Part shown: positions 48,474-59,262 of the stretch, one piece after another
Layout: each line of letters opens with the position of its first letter
Numbering within the stretch: the first letter of the stretch is position 1
Assembly (NCBI GenBank): GCA_036872755.1
Contig: JAVHNS010000002.1
Location: 4,340,001 to 4,404,000, forward strand
DNA from: Orbilia blumenaviensis
Lineage: Eukaryota > Ascomycota > Orbiliomycetes > Orbiliales > Orbiliaceae
Direction of reading: 5' to 3'
DNA length: 64,000 nucleotides
Notes under the pieces: generated by a model
Told to the model about the DNA's origin: nothing
Databases searched by the model: none
The model's input: the letters and a program-made list of their open reading frames with translations, nothing else
Translations under genes and position numbers: made by a program

Positions 48474-49038
48474 GAGGAAGCAGAGCGTTAACCTGTCGAC
48501 CTTCAGCAAGCCGATCCCATTTATTTGTATCGTAGCATCTTGGCGATACTGCCGCATTTTAATGTTGGAACAGGCATAGTGGCTTTGAACAGTTCATACA
48601 CAGATCACTTTAATAGGTAGAAATTGTGTGCCATGACCAAAACATCGAGATACGGTGCAATGCTTCCACAAATCCTAACACGCGAAAATGGCCGCCGAGC
48701 CTACACCAATTCCATCTTAGAGTCCTCTCTAGGTCCGTCTATTCTAATTTTGCCACAATAAAACTAATAGAAAAATCCCTTTTCTCCCCCTTCTCCATGG
48801 GTCTGATTTCGGCAATGTGGTTGTGTAAATTTTAAAACTATGGACGTCAGGACTAGGGCCTGGCGTGGATGATATTCGTATGTAGGCTTTGCATTTAGTG
48901 CTTAGATTCATGGCCTCAGTGGGATTCGTTGCGAGGGTTGTTGAAGATTCGTGCCAAAACTACCGAGGTGGCTCGAAAACCTCTGAAGCAGCTCAGAGAC
49001 TGGTGGTCGACTTTGCCTTGAGAGATTGCTAGAACGAT
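48474..49038. other. short intergenic region
   Basis: This holds the 3' end of the RRM gene and the promoter of the small membrane protein. No further feature is seen. Confidence 0.5.
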
Positions 49039-49470
49039 ATGAAGTCTTCATCACAACCACCCCTCCAATACAAACATCATCTCAAATTTCTTCCAACCCC
49101 ATTTCCACGACCAAAAAGCTTTCTAGGCTCTTTTAAAAATGCTCTCCTGGCTTGTTTGGTACTACCGTTGTTTCTGCGAGGTACGAAAGCTGAATATTTT
49201 ACGCTATTGACGTTACTAATCGATGATATCCTTTAAACCTTTTCTAACATTATACATTGATAGATTTTCTGCTTCACATTAGTCACCCTCCCATTTACCT
49301 TCATAGCCATCGGGTTCTTTTATTTCGTACAAGAGCTAGGGCCAAACCTTATGCTTTGTATCGCAATAATTATGCTATCTATTATTTGGGTTCTACCAGA
49401 TAGAGATGAAGCGTGGTGGATGGATGGGGACCCCTATGAGCCAGTCTGTCTTCCTGAAACTTGGTATTGA
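49039..49470 (+). CDS. small membrane protein, two predicted TM segments, about 108 aa
   Basis: I do not recognise the family. Exon 1 starts MKSSSQPPLQYKHHLKF and carries a hydrophobic end. The last exon is a clean frame that encodes 'TLPFTFIAIGFFYFV', a short polar turn, 'LMLCIAIIMLSIIWVL' and an acidic Trp-rich tail (DEAWWMDGDPYEP) before TGA at 49468. Two splices are possible: donor after 49158 with acceptor 49263 (branch TCTAAC 14 bp upstream, preferred), or donor after 49180 with the AG at about 49283. Both leave the two membrane helices intact. The existence of the gene rests on the hydrophobic pattern and the splice signals alone. Confidence 0.45.
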
Positions 49471-51179
49471 GGTTCCAATTTTTGGTCGAGTTTTTGAGTT
49501 TAGTACGGCCATACTTACAATATAATATATGGTTTATACTAAAAGTTCGATAGGAGAATATGATTTCGTTCAGTATGTATAAATATATGGGCCTTCCGAT
49601 ATCGTGATCTGCAAGTTGTAGCGGGTCCTGACTAACTTTATTGCAAACAGATTCTATTCGATCATTGGACCAAGCTGACGAGTAGTTAATTTCTACTCTG
49701 CATGCAATGTTGCTGATGCCTTCGGCGCAACGAAATCGATGCCTACGTCGATGTCTAATTTGCCAGGCTTATTTATTTATCATATTTTCGGCTAAGGCTA
49801 CACCAGTTGATCGACTTCCATAAGCACCAGAATCAACTCTAAATATGCCGGGTAACGTCTTGAAACAAAAACAACCAAACAATATCAATTCTTAGAAGCG
49901 GTACTTTTCAGCATGAATATAGATTTTGGATTTTCCAAATTTATATCTATACCAATATGATAGGGCCTTTCAAGGGGAGACTTGCGCCTGGAGGACCGTC
50001 CGCCAGAAAATACGTGCTGGTTGTATGGTTATGTTTCTAGGGGTTATTAAAGATCGTTTAGAACAAGTATCAAAGCTGCAAAGGCCCTCGTGCAATGCAT
50101 AGCTACACTCGCCTAATTAAGGTACCAATTTTATGTCTCCATATGGATATATGGCTGCCCTGCATGCCTGGCGCTCTACGGCTCTATCTACATTGCATTG
50201 TGAGCCTGTCGCACACACACACACATTTCCTTCACAAACATAGAACAGGTGAACCCCTGCATTTCTACTTCGGATCAGGGGCCGGTTGTCATCCCTGCCA
50301 GTGTTTTTCGTCCTTGAAACCAAGACAGAATTGCGTACATTGCAAGATGCTCAGATACCCTTAGTTACCCCGCAATTTCGAGCATCGATTTAAGCCTGAG
50401 TGTTTCTTCTCTTTCATATTATTATAGTTCTCATCATTATAGCAGGCCCAATCCTCAACACCAATTGAGGTCTAAATAGTACCAATACACACGGCGAACG
50501 AGGCACAGTATGAAGGAGCTCCATTGAATCAGGCAGGGTATTCCTGCTGACAAATTCAAGTTCAATTGACATGTGCATGTAATAGGACGGTGAAGCATTA
50601 CACGAGGGTCCGGTGGGTTTGGATTAGCAATCCGTTGACTAACCAGCTGCTCGCGGAGTAAGAAGTTTGCTTTCTGAAGGACCAATTGATCGAGATTTTC
50701 TTGCCGAAGATGTGCCGGGTTAGATAACGTTAAGATTCACATGACTTAGCGGGGTGATGTGGGTAACTGGACTTGGTGAGACCCTGTGCCAGATTTCTGT
50801 GGGGGAGGTTAGGGTAACCGAACGCGAATCGCAATCGAATCTGGGGTTTCCAGCGTTTCGCCTATTCTTGAATGTAGATTTGCGGTTTTTCTTTCCCCTG
50901 CAACACTGGAAGTAAGCGTAAATACGTCGGTGATTGAATGATTGATTGTGATAACTAGAGTGCAGCCCCGCGCATACCTGGGTATCGTCTATAAATTTAA
51001 AACCCAGGCACTGTCAAGATATCTAGCACTCAAGCAAGTAATCAAATGCCCTTGGAAGCCCCCCTCAGACCCAAAGAATTGAATCTGAAGCCTTCAATAA
51101 GCGTGCTTCCGCTTGGAACCTGGAGCTCAACATTAGGTTAGAAAGCCGCAACACAAAGTTAGGTGTTGAAGCTTTGAAG
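49471..51179. other. intergenic region
   Basis: 1.7 kb without a supported gene. There is a short CA microsatellite at about 50213-50225 and otherwise unremarkable sequence. Confidence 0.5.
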
Positions 51180-51962
51180 ATGTCATTCCAAAATCAACCA
51201 TTCGTCCGGCTCACCGATCCGGCCAAGGATGCTGGTCCTCTTTTCGATGTGGTACGTGCATCCTAGTATATATCAACTGGGTGGTTATTATCGAGTTCAT
51301 TTTGTAGGGCTAACTCACTTCTTCTGCGCTTGCTTTATTTCTCCCTTCAGTGCAAAAAAACCGTCGGTCCAGCACTCCGAGCTGGGATACCAAATCTTAT
51401 TGCACCATATATATGGAACGTACCCTATCTTCGTCTCTGCCCAGAATACTGCTTTTCAGTCGATGATGGGGACGGAAATGCGGTCGGGTATGTCATTTGT
51501 GCACCTAATACTGCTGAGTTCGTAACGAAATGGAGAGAAGAATATTTGCCTGTCTTGGAGTCCCTAGATCCACTGCTCAAGCAACCGGAAATGGATCCAC
51601 CAGCGGATTGGAGCCTCGATATTACTCTAGGGGTCTTGCAATTGCTGTATAATCCGGAGGATATGTTACACGCTGTTTGTCCAAGGTTATTAGAAGAGTA
51701 TCCGGCACACCTGCATATTGACATACTGCCTGAGTATCAAAGAAGGGGGTTTGGGAAAATGTTGATGGAGGCTTTATGGGGAAGGTTAAGGGTGGCAGGT
51801 ATTGGCGGGTTGCATTTAGTGATGGAGGGAAGGAACGTGGATGCTGAGAGGTTCTATAAAGCAATTGGGTATAGTAGGTTCGATGAAGTGGTTGACGAAG
51901 GGAAGAGTGGAGAGCTGGGGAAGGATGTCAATGGGAATCTTTGGATGGTAAAGAAGTTGTAA
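51180..51962 (+). CDS. GNAT-family acetyltransferase resembling the OGA acetyltransferase-like domain, 227 aa
   Basis: Exons are 51180..51251 and 51351..51962 (99-bp intron, phase 0). The acetyl-CoA pyrophosphate loop is 'QRRGFGKML' at about residues 156-164, preceded by strand 'YPAHLHIDILP'. The C-terminal motif B is 'NVDAERFYKAIGYSRF'. Strand 'GYVICAPNT' with 'YCFSVDDGDGN' and the block just before the P-loop resemble the acetyltransferase-like domain attached to eukaryotic O-GlcNAcase and its free fungal relatives. The acceptor substrate is unknown. The open frame could also start inside the intron, but only the upstream exon gives the conserved 'RLTDPAKDAGPLFDVC' start. No signal peptide, so a cytosolic or nuclear protein is likely. 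Confidence 0.85.
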
Positions 51963-54900
51963 TTGCCTGTACTTACATTAGGTAGGTACCTAGGTAGCCT
52001 GAGGATTCTTGAGGAAACACATCAACTGATGTGCAGGTATACGTAACCAGTGATAGATCGACCTATGAGCGTTAGTTAGCTATTTTCATCAATTCGCTGT
52101 CGAGATTTTTGCAAGCTGCCGCTTCGTGTTCCAAGAGGGCAGAAAGATGACAGATGCGTATCTCTCATGTATTTTTTTTTTTTACGGGGATCGAGCTAGA
52201 CCCCGAGGATAGAGTAGGTTGATCAATTGATTGAGTTCAATTCTGTAAATGCAAAGCGACAGCTCAGAAACTGGAGAAATCCCTCCTGTTTCTGAAGTTT
52301 TCGGAATTCGGGAAGCTGAAGAGTGGTTCGTGTTTTAGTCGACGCCGACCAAGACTTCTACCAAGGGAATTCAAGACGGGACAAATACCGGAGCTCATGA
52401 TTCCGTGGTAAGACGTCTACGCCAATGCAGAGTTATACAGGTAGGACATGCAGAAGCGGTTGGCGGTCTTAGCTTAGCTGGATTGGTTCGGTCGCAGAGG
52501 TTTAATTTTGGAGGCAGTAGAGTTGGATAATGATGCGTCAATGCAATGGCTAAGAAATGGAAGAAATCGATGATCATATGAACACACAAATCAGGAAGTC
52601 AGAAACGAAGGGCATATAGCAAGGAGAAACTATCTGCTCAATGTGTCGTGTTTCTTTCTCTTAGGGGAAATTTTAACGACAGAAGGCTTCATGTGAATCG
52701 ATATTGGGCTCGCGGTACGGAACATCTACAATTTTTCCGGTAGCGCCAGCCACAACTTGCAACTTTCATCGAGGCGGTGGAGCCGACCGGCAACAGAGAC
52801 TCGTAAGATCCGTGGTATTACTTGAAGCGGCGTAGCAAAGTAATACGCTAATGCTCATACGAAAATAAGCTCCTTCCTAGCCGTGTACAAAAAATATTTA
52901 CTTATCGTACTAGCTATGAGGTCAGGGCATGCGCACAGGCTGAAGCCTGGCGTATAATTCCTGGCGGCCTGAGGCGTACGGCGTGCTTGCACATTTCATC
53001 CTGATGTTTCAACCTGACCGAATCGGTGATTTTTATTTTTATTTTTCTAATTTTTATTTTTCAGCCGGAAAGATTCGCCATGCAAGTCAGATCCCGGAGC
53101 AGCATTGGGGCTACTTTTGCCCCAACGTTGCGTTATAGTCAGAATTTAGCATTTAACGTTACGTGGGCGTGATAAAGGTCCTGAATGCAGCCTAATCGGC
53201 AAATATAAACCTGGAATATCCCCCGCGAAATGAAAGATATATATCCTTTTTTAACCCATAAAAGCTGCTAAGTATTATGGATACCACTCCAATAACAAAT
53301 CGCCACAGGCTAGGTGAGGGCTTTCTAAAAATGCGTATCTTGGTTACGTTTTGGATATCTACCCGGTATCCGACATGGGAGATTTACCATTATTCCCCGG
53401 CTACAATATGCTGGATGATACTACCTGCAATATATCTCTCACTCACCGCAAATTATATCGTAGCTGCAGTGCAGCTTTTACAGATAGCCTAGGCAGTGTC
53501 TCATATTAGTTCAATAGATCAGATCATATCATATCATAAGCCGTCGTGGGAGGGCTTATGAAAAATCCGAAGCGTGTATGTTCAGCGTGCAAGTTAGTAT
53601 GTACTGCTAGTTTGGATGCGTAGAAGACCCCATGACTATTTTCGGGACCTAGATCCACATACGACGGATTAATACCAGGACTGGGCTTCTTGATACCTTG
53701 AATCCGCAGGTAGACTGGCAGGGAAACAAGTCGATCAGGTGCATGGTAATCTTGCATGCCCTTGGCACACTGTCGGAGCCGTACCGGAACCCGAAGTCGT
53801 GTTCCCGTTAAAAGAAAATATAAACGGGCACCTTGATGTGCCGACAAGCAACTGTGAAGGAAGAATTTTGCAAGTGGCGACCTTGATGGTTACTTTTGCT
53901 AGGGTGTCGGCCCCACTGAATCGTGGATCAACAGACGTCAGTACGCGAGTTAGAGGCTACCAGTGGACGCGGTGGGCTCGGACTTGGATTCTAGGTGATA
54001 GTACTGAATTTAAGGTTAGATTTTCGAGTTGGACATAACGGATTTGTATAGAGTTGTATCAGGGGTCTTCCATAATATCCCCAGCCCATACTCCAGCTGG
54101 TACAGTATGGGCGTAAAGTTCTGTCGGCAGTCAACTGCTTTACGTGTGAACATCAAACTATTTTTGCCCTTGAAAAAATTAGGTTAAGTTAGGCTTAGTC
54201 CGTAGCTTAGCTTTGAAGGAAATCAATTTAAATGCAGTTGCAATATGGGTGATCGACGTGAACGTTGACAAGCCAATATAGCGTCCGACAAGAGATGGAA
54301 ATAACAGGGTGATTCACTATGCAGCCTCACGTCAAGAAATTCGAAAAGGCTTGTGGAGCTTCGTTCTACAGTTCCGTTTTGAAGGATCCTGTAGATACCT
54401 AATCCCTAGTTGTGTTGTCCCGGCTTGGTTATCTTGGAGTTTGGAGTATAAGTCTCTTGTGGTGGGCAGTTTCGGCTGCCGTTCAGTTTTTCCGGCCCTG
54501 GCAGGGCACTCGAAACAGCACTAAAAAGCTTAGACTCAGGAGTATCCCGGTCATGCTTTAGGACCTTCTATCGAATGTTCTATGAGATCTCCTGATCAGG
54601 TTTTTTGAGGGCAAATACTCGAGAAAGCACCCTGCAATTTCGTCTGAACTCCACATTCGCGGAGAAGTTCCATCAACGGCTGATGCAACCATCATGTAGG
54701 TCGACCAGTTAGCGCTAGGGTGCCGCTGCACAGCCTACGCTAATGTCCAGCGCTAACCAGCCACCTGGGACAGACAGGATGCTGGAGACGGTAGCTGGAA
54801 GCCGAAGATCCCTTCGTCTAGCTATCTGATAGTCCGGTAAGGAGACTGAAGAAGAACTGATTGGATGGCCAGGTCGGGCTTTGCGGTAGCTTGATCTGGG

Positions 54901-55998
54901 CAAGATCTGGCTGCCGAGTTGATCAGGGTGCGTTTGAGTTTGGGGTTGTTGAATTGTGAGCCATGGAGTAGGACAGCAGTGATCAAGGCTAGCTGGGCCT
55001 AGGTAGAGTATTTTTTCTTTCTCAGTTTATCTTTCTCAGTTTCTCTTTTTCGGAGAGGCAATCCTTTGGTCCAAAGTTGGACGACATGGGGTAGGGCATC
55101 TGGGAAGGGTTAGTCCTTGCGATATGACGACGGTCAGGTCGGAATATTTGCTCACCAGCATATTCCAGACGATAGGGCATTTGTCTGCGTTTCCTGGTGA
55201 GGACGCGAGTTGAATAACAGACTAGCTGTTATTGAATTCAATTGGAAGGGTTGTTAATATGTGAGGCTGGCAGGGGCCTGTTATGGAAGGCCTATTATAC
55301 CCGGCGGCTTTTCTACCGACGCTGCCGTCAAACCCACAACCTCACCTCAACGCAAAACAGCTAAAGCGAAGTCAGTGGCATCCCAATCCATAGCTTCAAT
55401 TGGCCACTGAAGGGCGCTAGGACTGTTACGGGCAGACCACTGCCGAAAGAGAGAGATCACAGGGCCCTCCTAGCCCTGATTGGGGTCTCCCAGTAGCCAG
55501 ACGGCTCCGCCGGCTCGTCCAGCTGCCAATGTTTCTGAAACTTTCTCGAAAAGCGCACATACCACAACCACCAGAATCAGTTGCCTCGCGCCTGACTGTG
55601 TCCAAAAGCAATTACGGTCGATGCGATAGATTCAAGAACAGTCAGGCGCAGGGGTATTCGTGCTTGTGCTTGTGCGCACGTCCAGCGTTCGGATGATCAT
55701 AGTTCGGTTCCACGATGGATCGAAATTTAGATTGCTAGTCAATTGAGAAAACCCGGAGTTCGAGGTGGAGAAGATAGCCAACTAAGACCAACCAGGACCC
55801 AAATAAGGACGACAGTATACTTCAGAAAGGTGTATATAAGAATCTCTGTCTCGCACCTTCCCATCGACTTTCTTCTACATCCATCATCACATCTTCTAAT
55901 CTTCCAATCCCAACAACCTTCTTCCACCTGTATATATTATATAACACTTTATAGGATACTAGCAAGAACTAGTCCTTTGCACATACATAAAAATCAAA
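51963..55998. other. 4 kb intergenic region upstream of cellobiohydrolase I
   Basis: I found no supported gene. The region is less AT-rich than the 17-30 kb region. It contains a TTTTTATTTT-type tandem at about 53031-53062 and scattered ATCATATC repeats near 53520-53536. The proximal 700 bp should hold the cellulase promoter. A GGCTTTT word (Xyr1-like) occurs at 55306 and CCGGAG (a CreA-type SYGGRG) at about 55752, but single matches to such short words carry little weight. Confidence 0.45.
55833..55839 (+). promoter_or_regulatory. TATA box of cellobiohydrolase I
   Basis: TATATAA lies 160 bp upstream of the cellobiohydrolase ATG. It is followed by a C/T-rich stretch (55850-55925) typical of strong inducible fungal promoters, and the start codon has an A-rich context (ATCAAAATG). 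Confidence 0.6.
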
Positions 55999-57831
55999 AT
56001 GCCGGCATTCAGCAAAGTCGCTCTCTTCTCCTCCCTCATCGCCTTCGTTGCTGCTCAGCAACCTGGTAGCGTCACCGCTGAGACCCACCCAGGCTTGACC
56101 TCCCAGACCTGTACCCGATCCGGTGGCTGCACTACCAAGAACACCAAGATCGTCGTCGATGCCAACTGGCGTTGGCTCCGAAACGCTAAGGCTAACCAGT
56201 ACAACAACTGCTACACTGGAAACTCTTTCGATGCCACTCTCTGCCCAGATAACGCTGCCTGCGCTGCTAACTGTGCTCTCGAGGGTGCTGACTACTCTGC
56301 CACCTACGGTATCACCACCAGCGGCAACTCTCTTACCCTCAAGTTCGTCACTCGTTCCTCCACCACCAATGTTGGTTCTCGTGTCTACTTGATGGATGAC
56401 GACAGCAACTACACCATGTTCAATGTTATGGGCAAGGAGTTCACCTTCGATGTCGATGTCTCCAACATGCCTTGCGGTGTCAACGCTGCCTTGTACTTCG
56501 TTGAGATGGACAAGGACGGTGGTATGGCCAAGTACCCAACCAACAAGGCTGGTGCCAAGTACGGTACCGGTTACTGCGATGCTCAGTGCCCACACGACAT
56601 GAAGTTCATCGGTGGTTCCGCTAACGTTGAGGGATGGACTCCATCCTCCACCGACTCCAACGCCGGATTCGGAAAGGCCGGTGCCTGCTGCGCCGAGATG
56701 GATATCTGGGAAGCCAACTCCATCTCTAACGCATACACCCCACACGTTTGCGACAAGACTGGTCTCTACCGATGCAGCGACCCAGTTGAGTGCGGTGATG
56801 GAAGCAACAGATATGCCGGTGTCTGTGACAAGGACGGTTGCGACTTCAACCCCTTCCGTCAAGGTAACAAGGAGTTCTACGGTCCTGGAAAGACTGTCGA
56901 TACCACCAAGAAGATCACTGTCGTCACCCAGTTCATCACTGATGATATGACCCCAACTGGTAAGCTCGTCGAGATCCGTCGTGCCTGGGTCCAGAACGGC
57001 CAAGTCATCCTCCAATCCAAGAACGAATGGCCCGGCATTGGTGACTTCAACTCCATCACCGACGAGTACTGTGTCAACCAGAAGGCTGTCTTCGGCGACA
57101 ACACCTACTTCAACACCCACGGTGCTAACCCCGCTATGGGTCAGTCCCTCGCTCGTGGACACGTCTTGGCCCTCTCCATCTGGGCTGATCACGCTGCTCA
57201 CCTCCTCTGGCTCAACTCCCCATACCCACTTGACAAGGACCCAGCTGCACCAGGTGTTGCCCGTGGTACTTGCTCCACCACCTCTGGTGATCCAAATGAG
57301 CTCGTCGAATCTGCTCCAAACAGCTCCGTCACCTACTCTAACATCAAGCTTGGTGAGCTTTGCTCCACCTTCGGTAGCGGTGTTACCGTTCCAGAGTCCC
57401 TCTGTGGCCCATACGTCCGACCAGGTAAGCTTTTTTATCTTTTCCCTCCCTAGTTGTGGTGTTGCATTCTGGATTTGGAAATCCCCCAACCTGGCAATTT
57501 ACACAACACTTTGGTCTCTCGTAACAAGATCGGGCTAACCCTTTTTTCTTTAGGCGGCGGCACTCAAACCACTACTGCCCGCACCAGCACCACCACTGCC
57601 CGCACTAGCACCACCACTGCCCGCACCACCACCACCACTGCCCGCACCACCACCACCACTGCCCGCACCACCACCACCTCCGCCCGCACTACCACCACCT
57701 CCGCTGGCGGTTCCGGTGGCTCCGTCCAGAAGTGGGGACAATGCGGTGGTATCGGATACTCCGGCCCAACTGGTTGCGTTTCTGGCAGCACCTGCACTGT
57801 CCTTAACCCATACTACAGCCAGTGCTTGTAA
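55999..57831 (+). CDS. cbh1: cellobiohydrolase I, GH7 with C-terminal CBM1, 567 aa
   Basis: Exons are 55999..57424 and 57554..57831, and the single intron falls just before the linker. A signal peptide ends near 'FVAAQQPG', where mature GH7 enzymes start with Gln. The retaining catalytic motif ExDxxE is 'AEMDIWEAN', giving nucleophile Glu233, Asp235 and acid/base Glu238. Many conserved Cys and the tunnel-loop blocks ('[12 protein letters not shown]', '[14 protein letters not shown]') indicate a reducing-end cellobiohydrolase rather than an endoglucanase. A Thr/Ala/Arg linker of seven-residue repeats leads to a CBM1 (about residues 532-567, '[17 protein letters not shown]' to 'YYSQCL') with its cellulose-binding aromatics. 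It releases cellobiose processively from crystalline cellulose outside the cell. Strong codon bias (C-ending codons) fits high expression and leaves a long antisense open frame, which is not a gene. Confidence 0.97.
57570..57714 (+). repeat. 21-bp tandem repeat of the CBH1 linker, about 7 units
   Basis: Seven units of about 21 bp (ACCACCACTGCCCGCACCA-like) encode Thr-Thr-Thr-Ala-Arg-Thr-Ser/Thr. The copies diverge slightly toward the 3' end (Thr-Thr-Ser-Ala-Arg). Such repeats lengthen or shorten O-glycosylated cellulase linkers by slippage. Confidence 0.9.
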
Positions 57832-59262
57832 GTTCCCTCATTGGGGCGTCTTTCTAGCGGCTTTCATCTTCCGCACGAAGATTAAATGCTAGATCGATCT
57901 AAGATGGAGATGCTCGAGCTTCATCGTGTAAATTCAGAATGCTATACCTTGTATATACATGTATAATCAGTTTCGTTTTGTGTTACACTGCATAGTTACT
58001 GGTTTTCTTTTTTTTCCTTTCAGATGTACATTTTTCGGTTTGACGGGTCATGATTGAGATGTTGCTATTGATGGAAGACGGGACACATTAGAAGATGGAT
58101 CACAAATATGTTTACTTTCAACCCTGTAGCTAGCTTACCATTCATGATTCGATTTTTCTCAATTCATAGACTAGTTCGCTCTTAATCGTCCCCTTGTGTT
58201 GTGCTACTCTTTACGACTTGATATACTGTGCCTTCGCCTTCATGATCAGCGCCGTTCCTCGAGGTTAAAACACTAGTCTGCTTGGTTTTTGTACTGTGTT
58301 TATGCATCTGCACAGACCCAGTTTGAGATGCGCCTATCTAGACCTTTTGTCTACTGTTTCTATGGGAGAATTCTCGGCCGGCTATATTCGAGTAACATGT
58401 ATCCTGCATCTTTCATGCAAAACATATATAAATCCCTAGGGATAACCTTGTAGCTTCTTGTAGGAGAGGGGCATAGTAGAAAGAATTTATAATTGTTAAT
58501 GGAATGTCCTCTATTAATTGTTTCTTTTCCGTTGTGGCTAATATTAGTGAAAATTCTGCCTTTAGGTCCGGCACGGCTGCTTCCCTAGGAACTTAATCTA
58601 AGTATATGTAATGGGAGTTCGAACCACCGATAAGGCTAAGGCTACTAGTATGTTAATATGAATCAAAACTGTATTCGAAGTCTGCGACCTGATTCATATG
58701 AACCTATTAGTGTATCATCCCGAGTATCAGCAATCCGAGGACTAATGGCCCACTCTGGGCTATATATTAGCTAAAATGCTCTTCATAAACCCTATCAGCT
58801 TTGCCGTCAAGGTTTGAGTCGATGCTAGTTCCAGATACGCTGCTTGGTTACCCATTCTTCAATGTTTTAAGTCACACAGAAATGTAACATACGTACGTGA
58901 AAAGAGGGTAGCTGCCAAATAGGGTTGGTGTGTGTCTGCTCTCCATTAATAGATGGATTCGGATTCTGGGATATATGGTTATTGTTTACAAAATTCACTG
59001 CAAAAATCTCCGAACCACCTTGGATGTTTCGATAACGAAGTTGAATAGGAATATAATAACTATATAGGTTTATCGATTAGTAGATATCCATGAAAGTATA
59101 GAATTTTAGTCTTCAAAGAGGTGTTACAGCATGATATTACGAAGGAGAGACAAATGATTAGGATTAGATCAAACATTATATAGCATTCAAGCAGTATAAA
59201 AAGTAAAGTTCATGACAGGTAGATATTAGTTTTGCTTTATCATTGTTATGGTAAGACTTCCT
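57832..59262. other. convergent 3' intergenic region
   Basis: This lies between the ends of the cellobiohydrolase (+) and the peptide transporter (-). It is AT-rich and no gene is supported. Confidence 0.55.

Noticed and set aside
53524..54038. Overlapping frames on both strands of about 100 codons
   Set aside because: Neither shows a domain, hydrophobic pattern or usable splice signals, and the coding potential appears to be chance.
55300..55998. Single Xyr1-like (GGCTTTT) and CreA-like (SYGGRG) words upstream of the cellobiohydrolase
   Set aside because: These words are too short and degenerate to call as binding sites individually. They are mentioned only as context in the intergenic entry.
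55969..57489. 506-codon open frame on the minus strand across the cellobiohydrolase gene
   Set aside because: It is an exact antisense shadow of the GH7 coding frame, produced by its strong codon bias. The sense strand has catalytic residues, signal peptide and CBM1, and the antisense product has no recognisable features.
58610..58650. TTCGAAC-type T-loop word suggesting a tRNA
   Set aside because: Flanking bases do not form a T stem, and no acceptor, D or anticodon arms can be built. I found no tRNA, rRNA or CRISPR array anywhere in the window.
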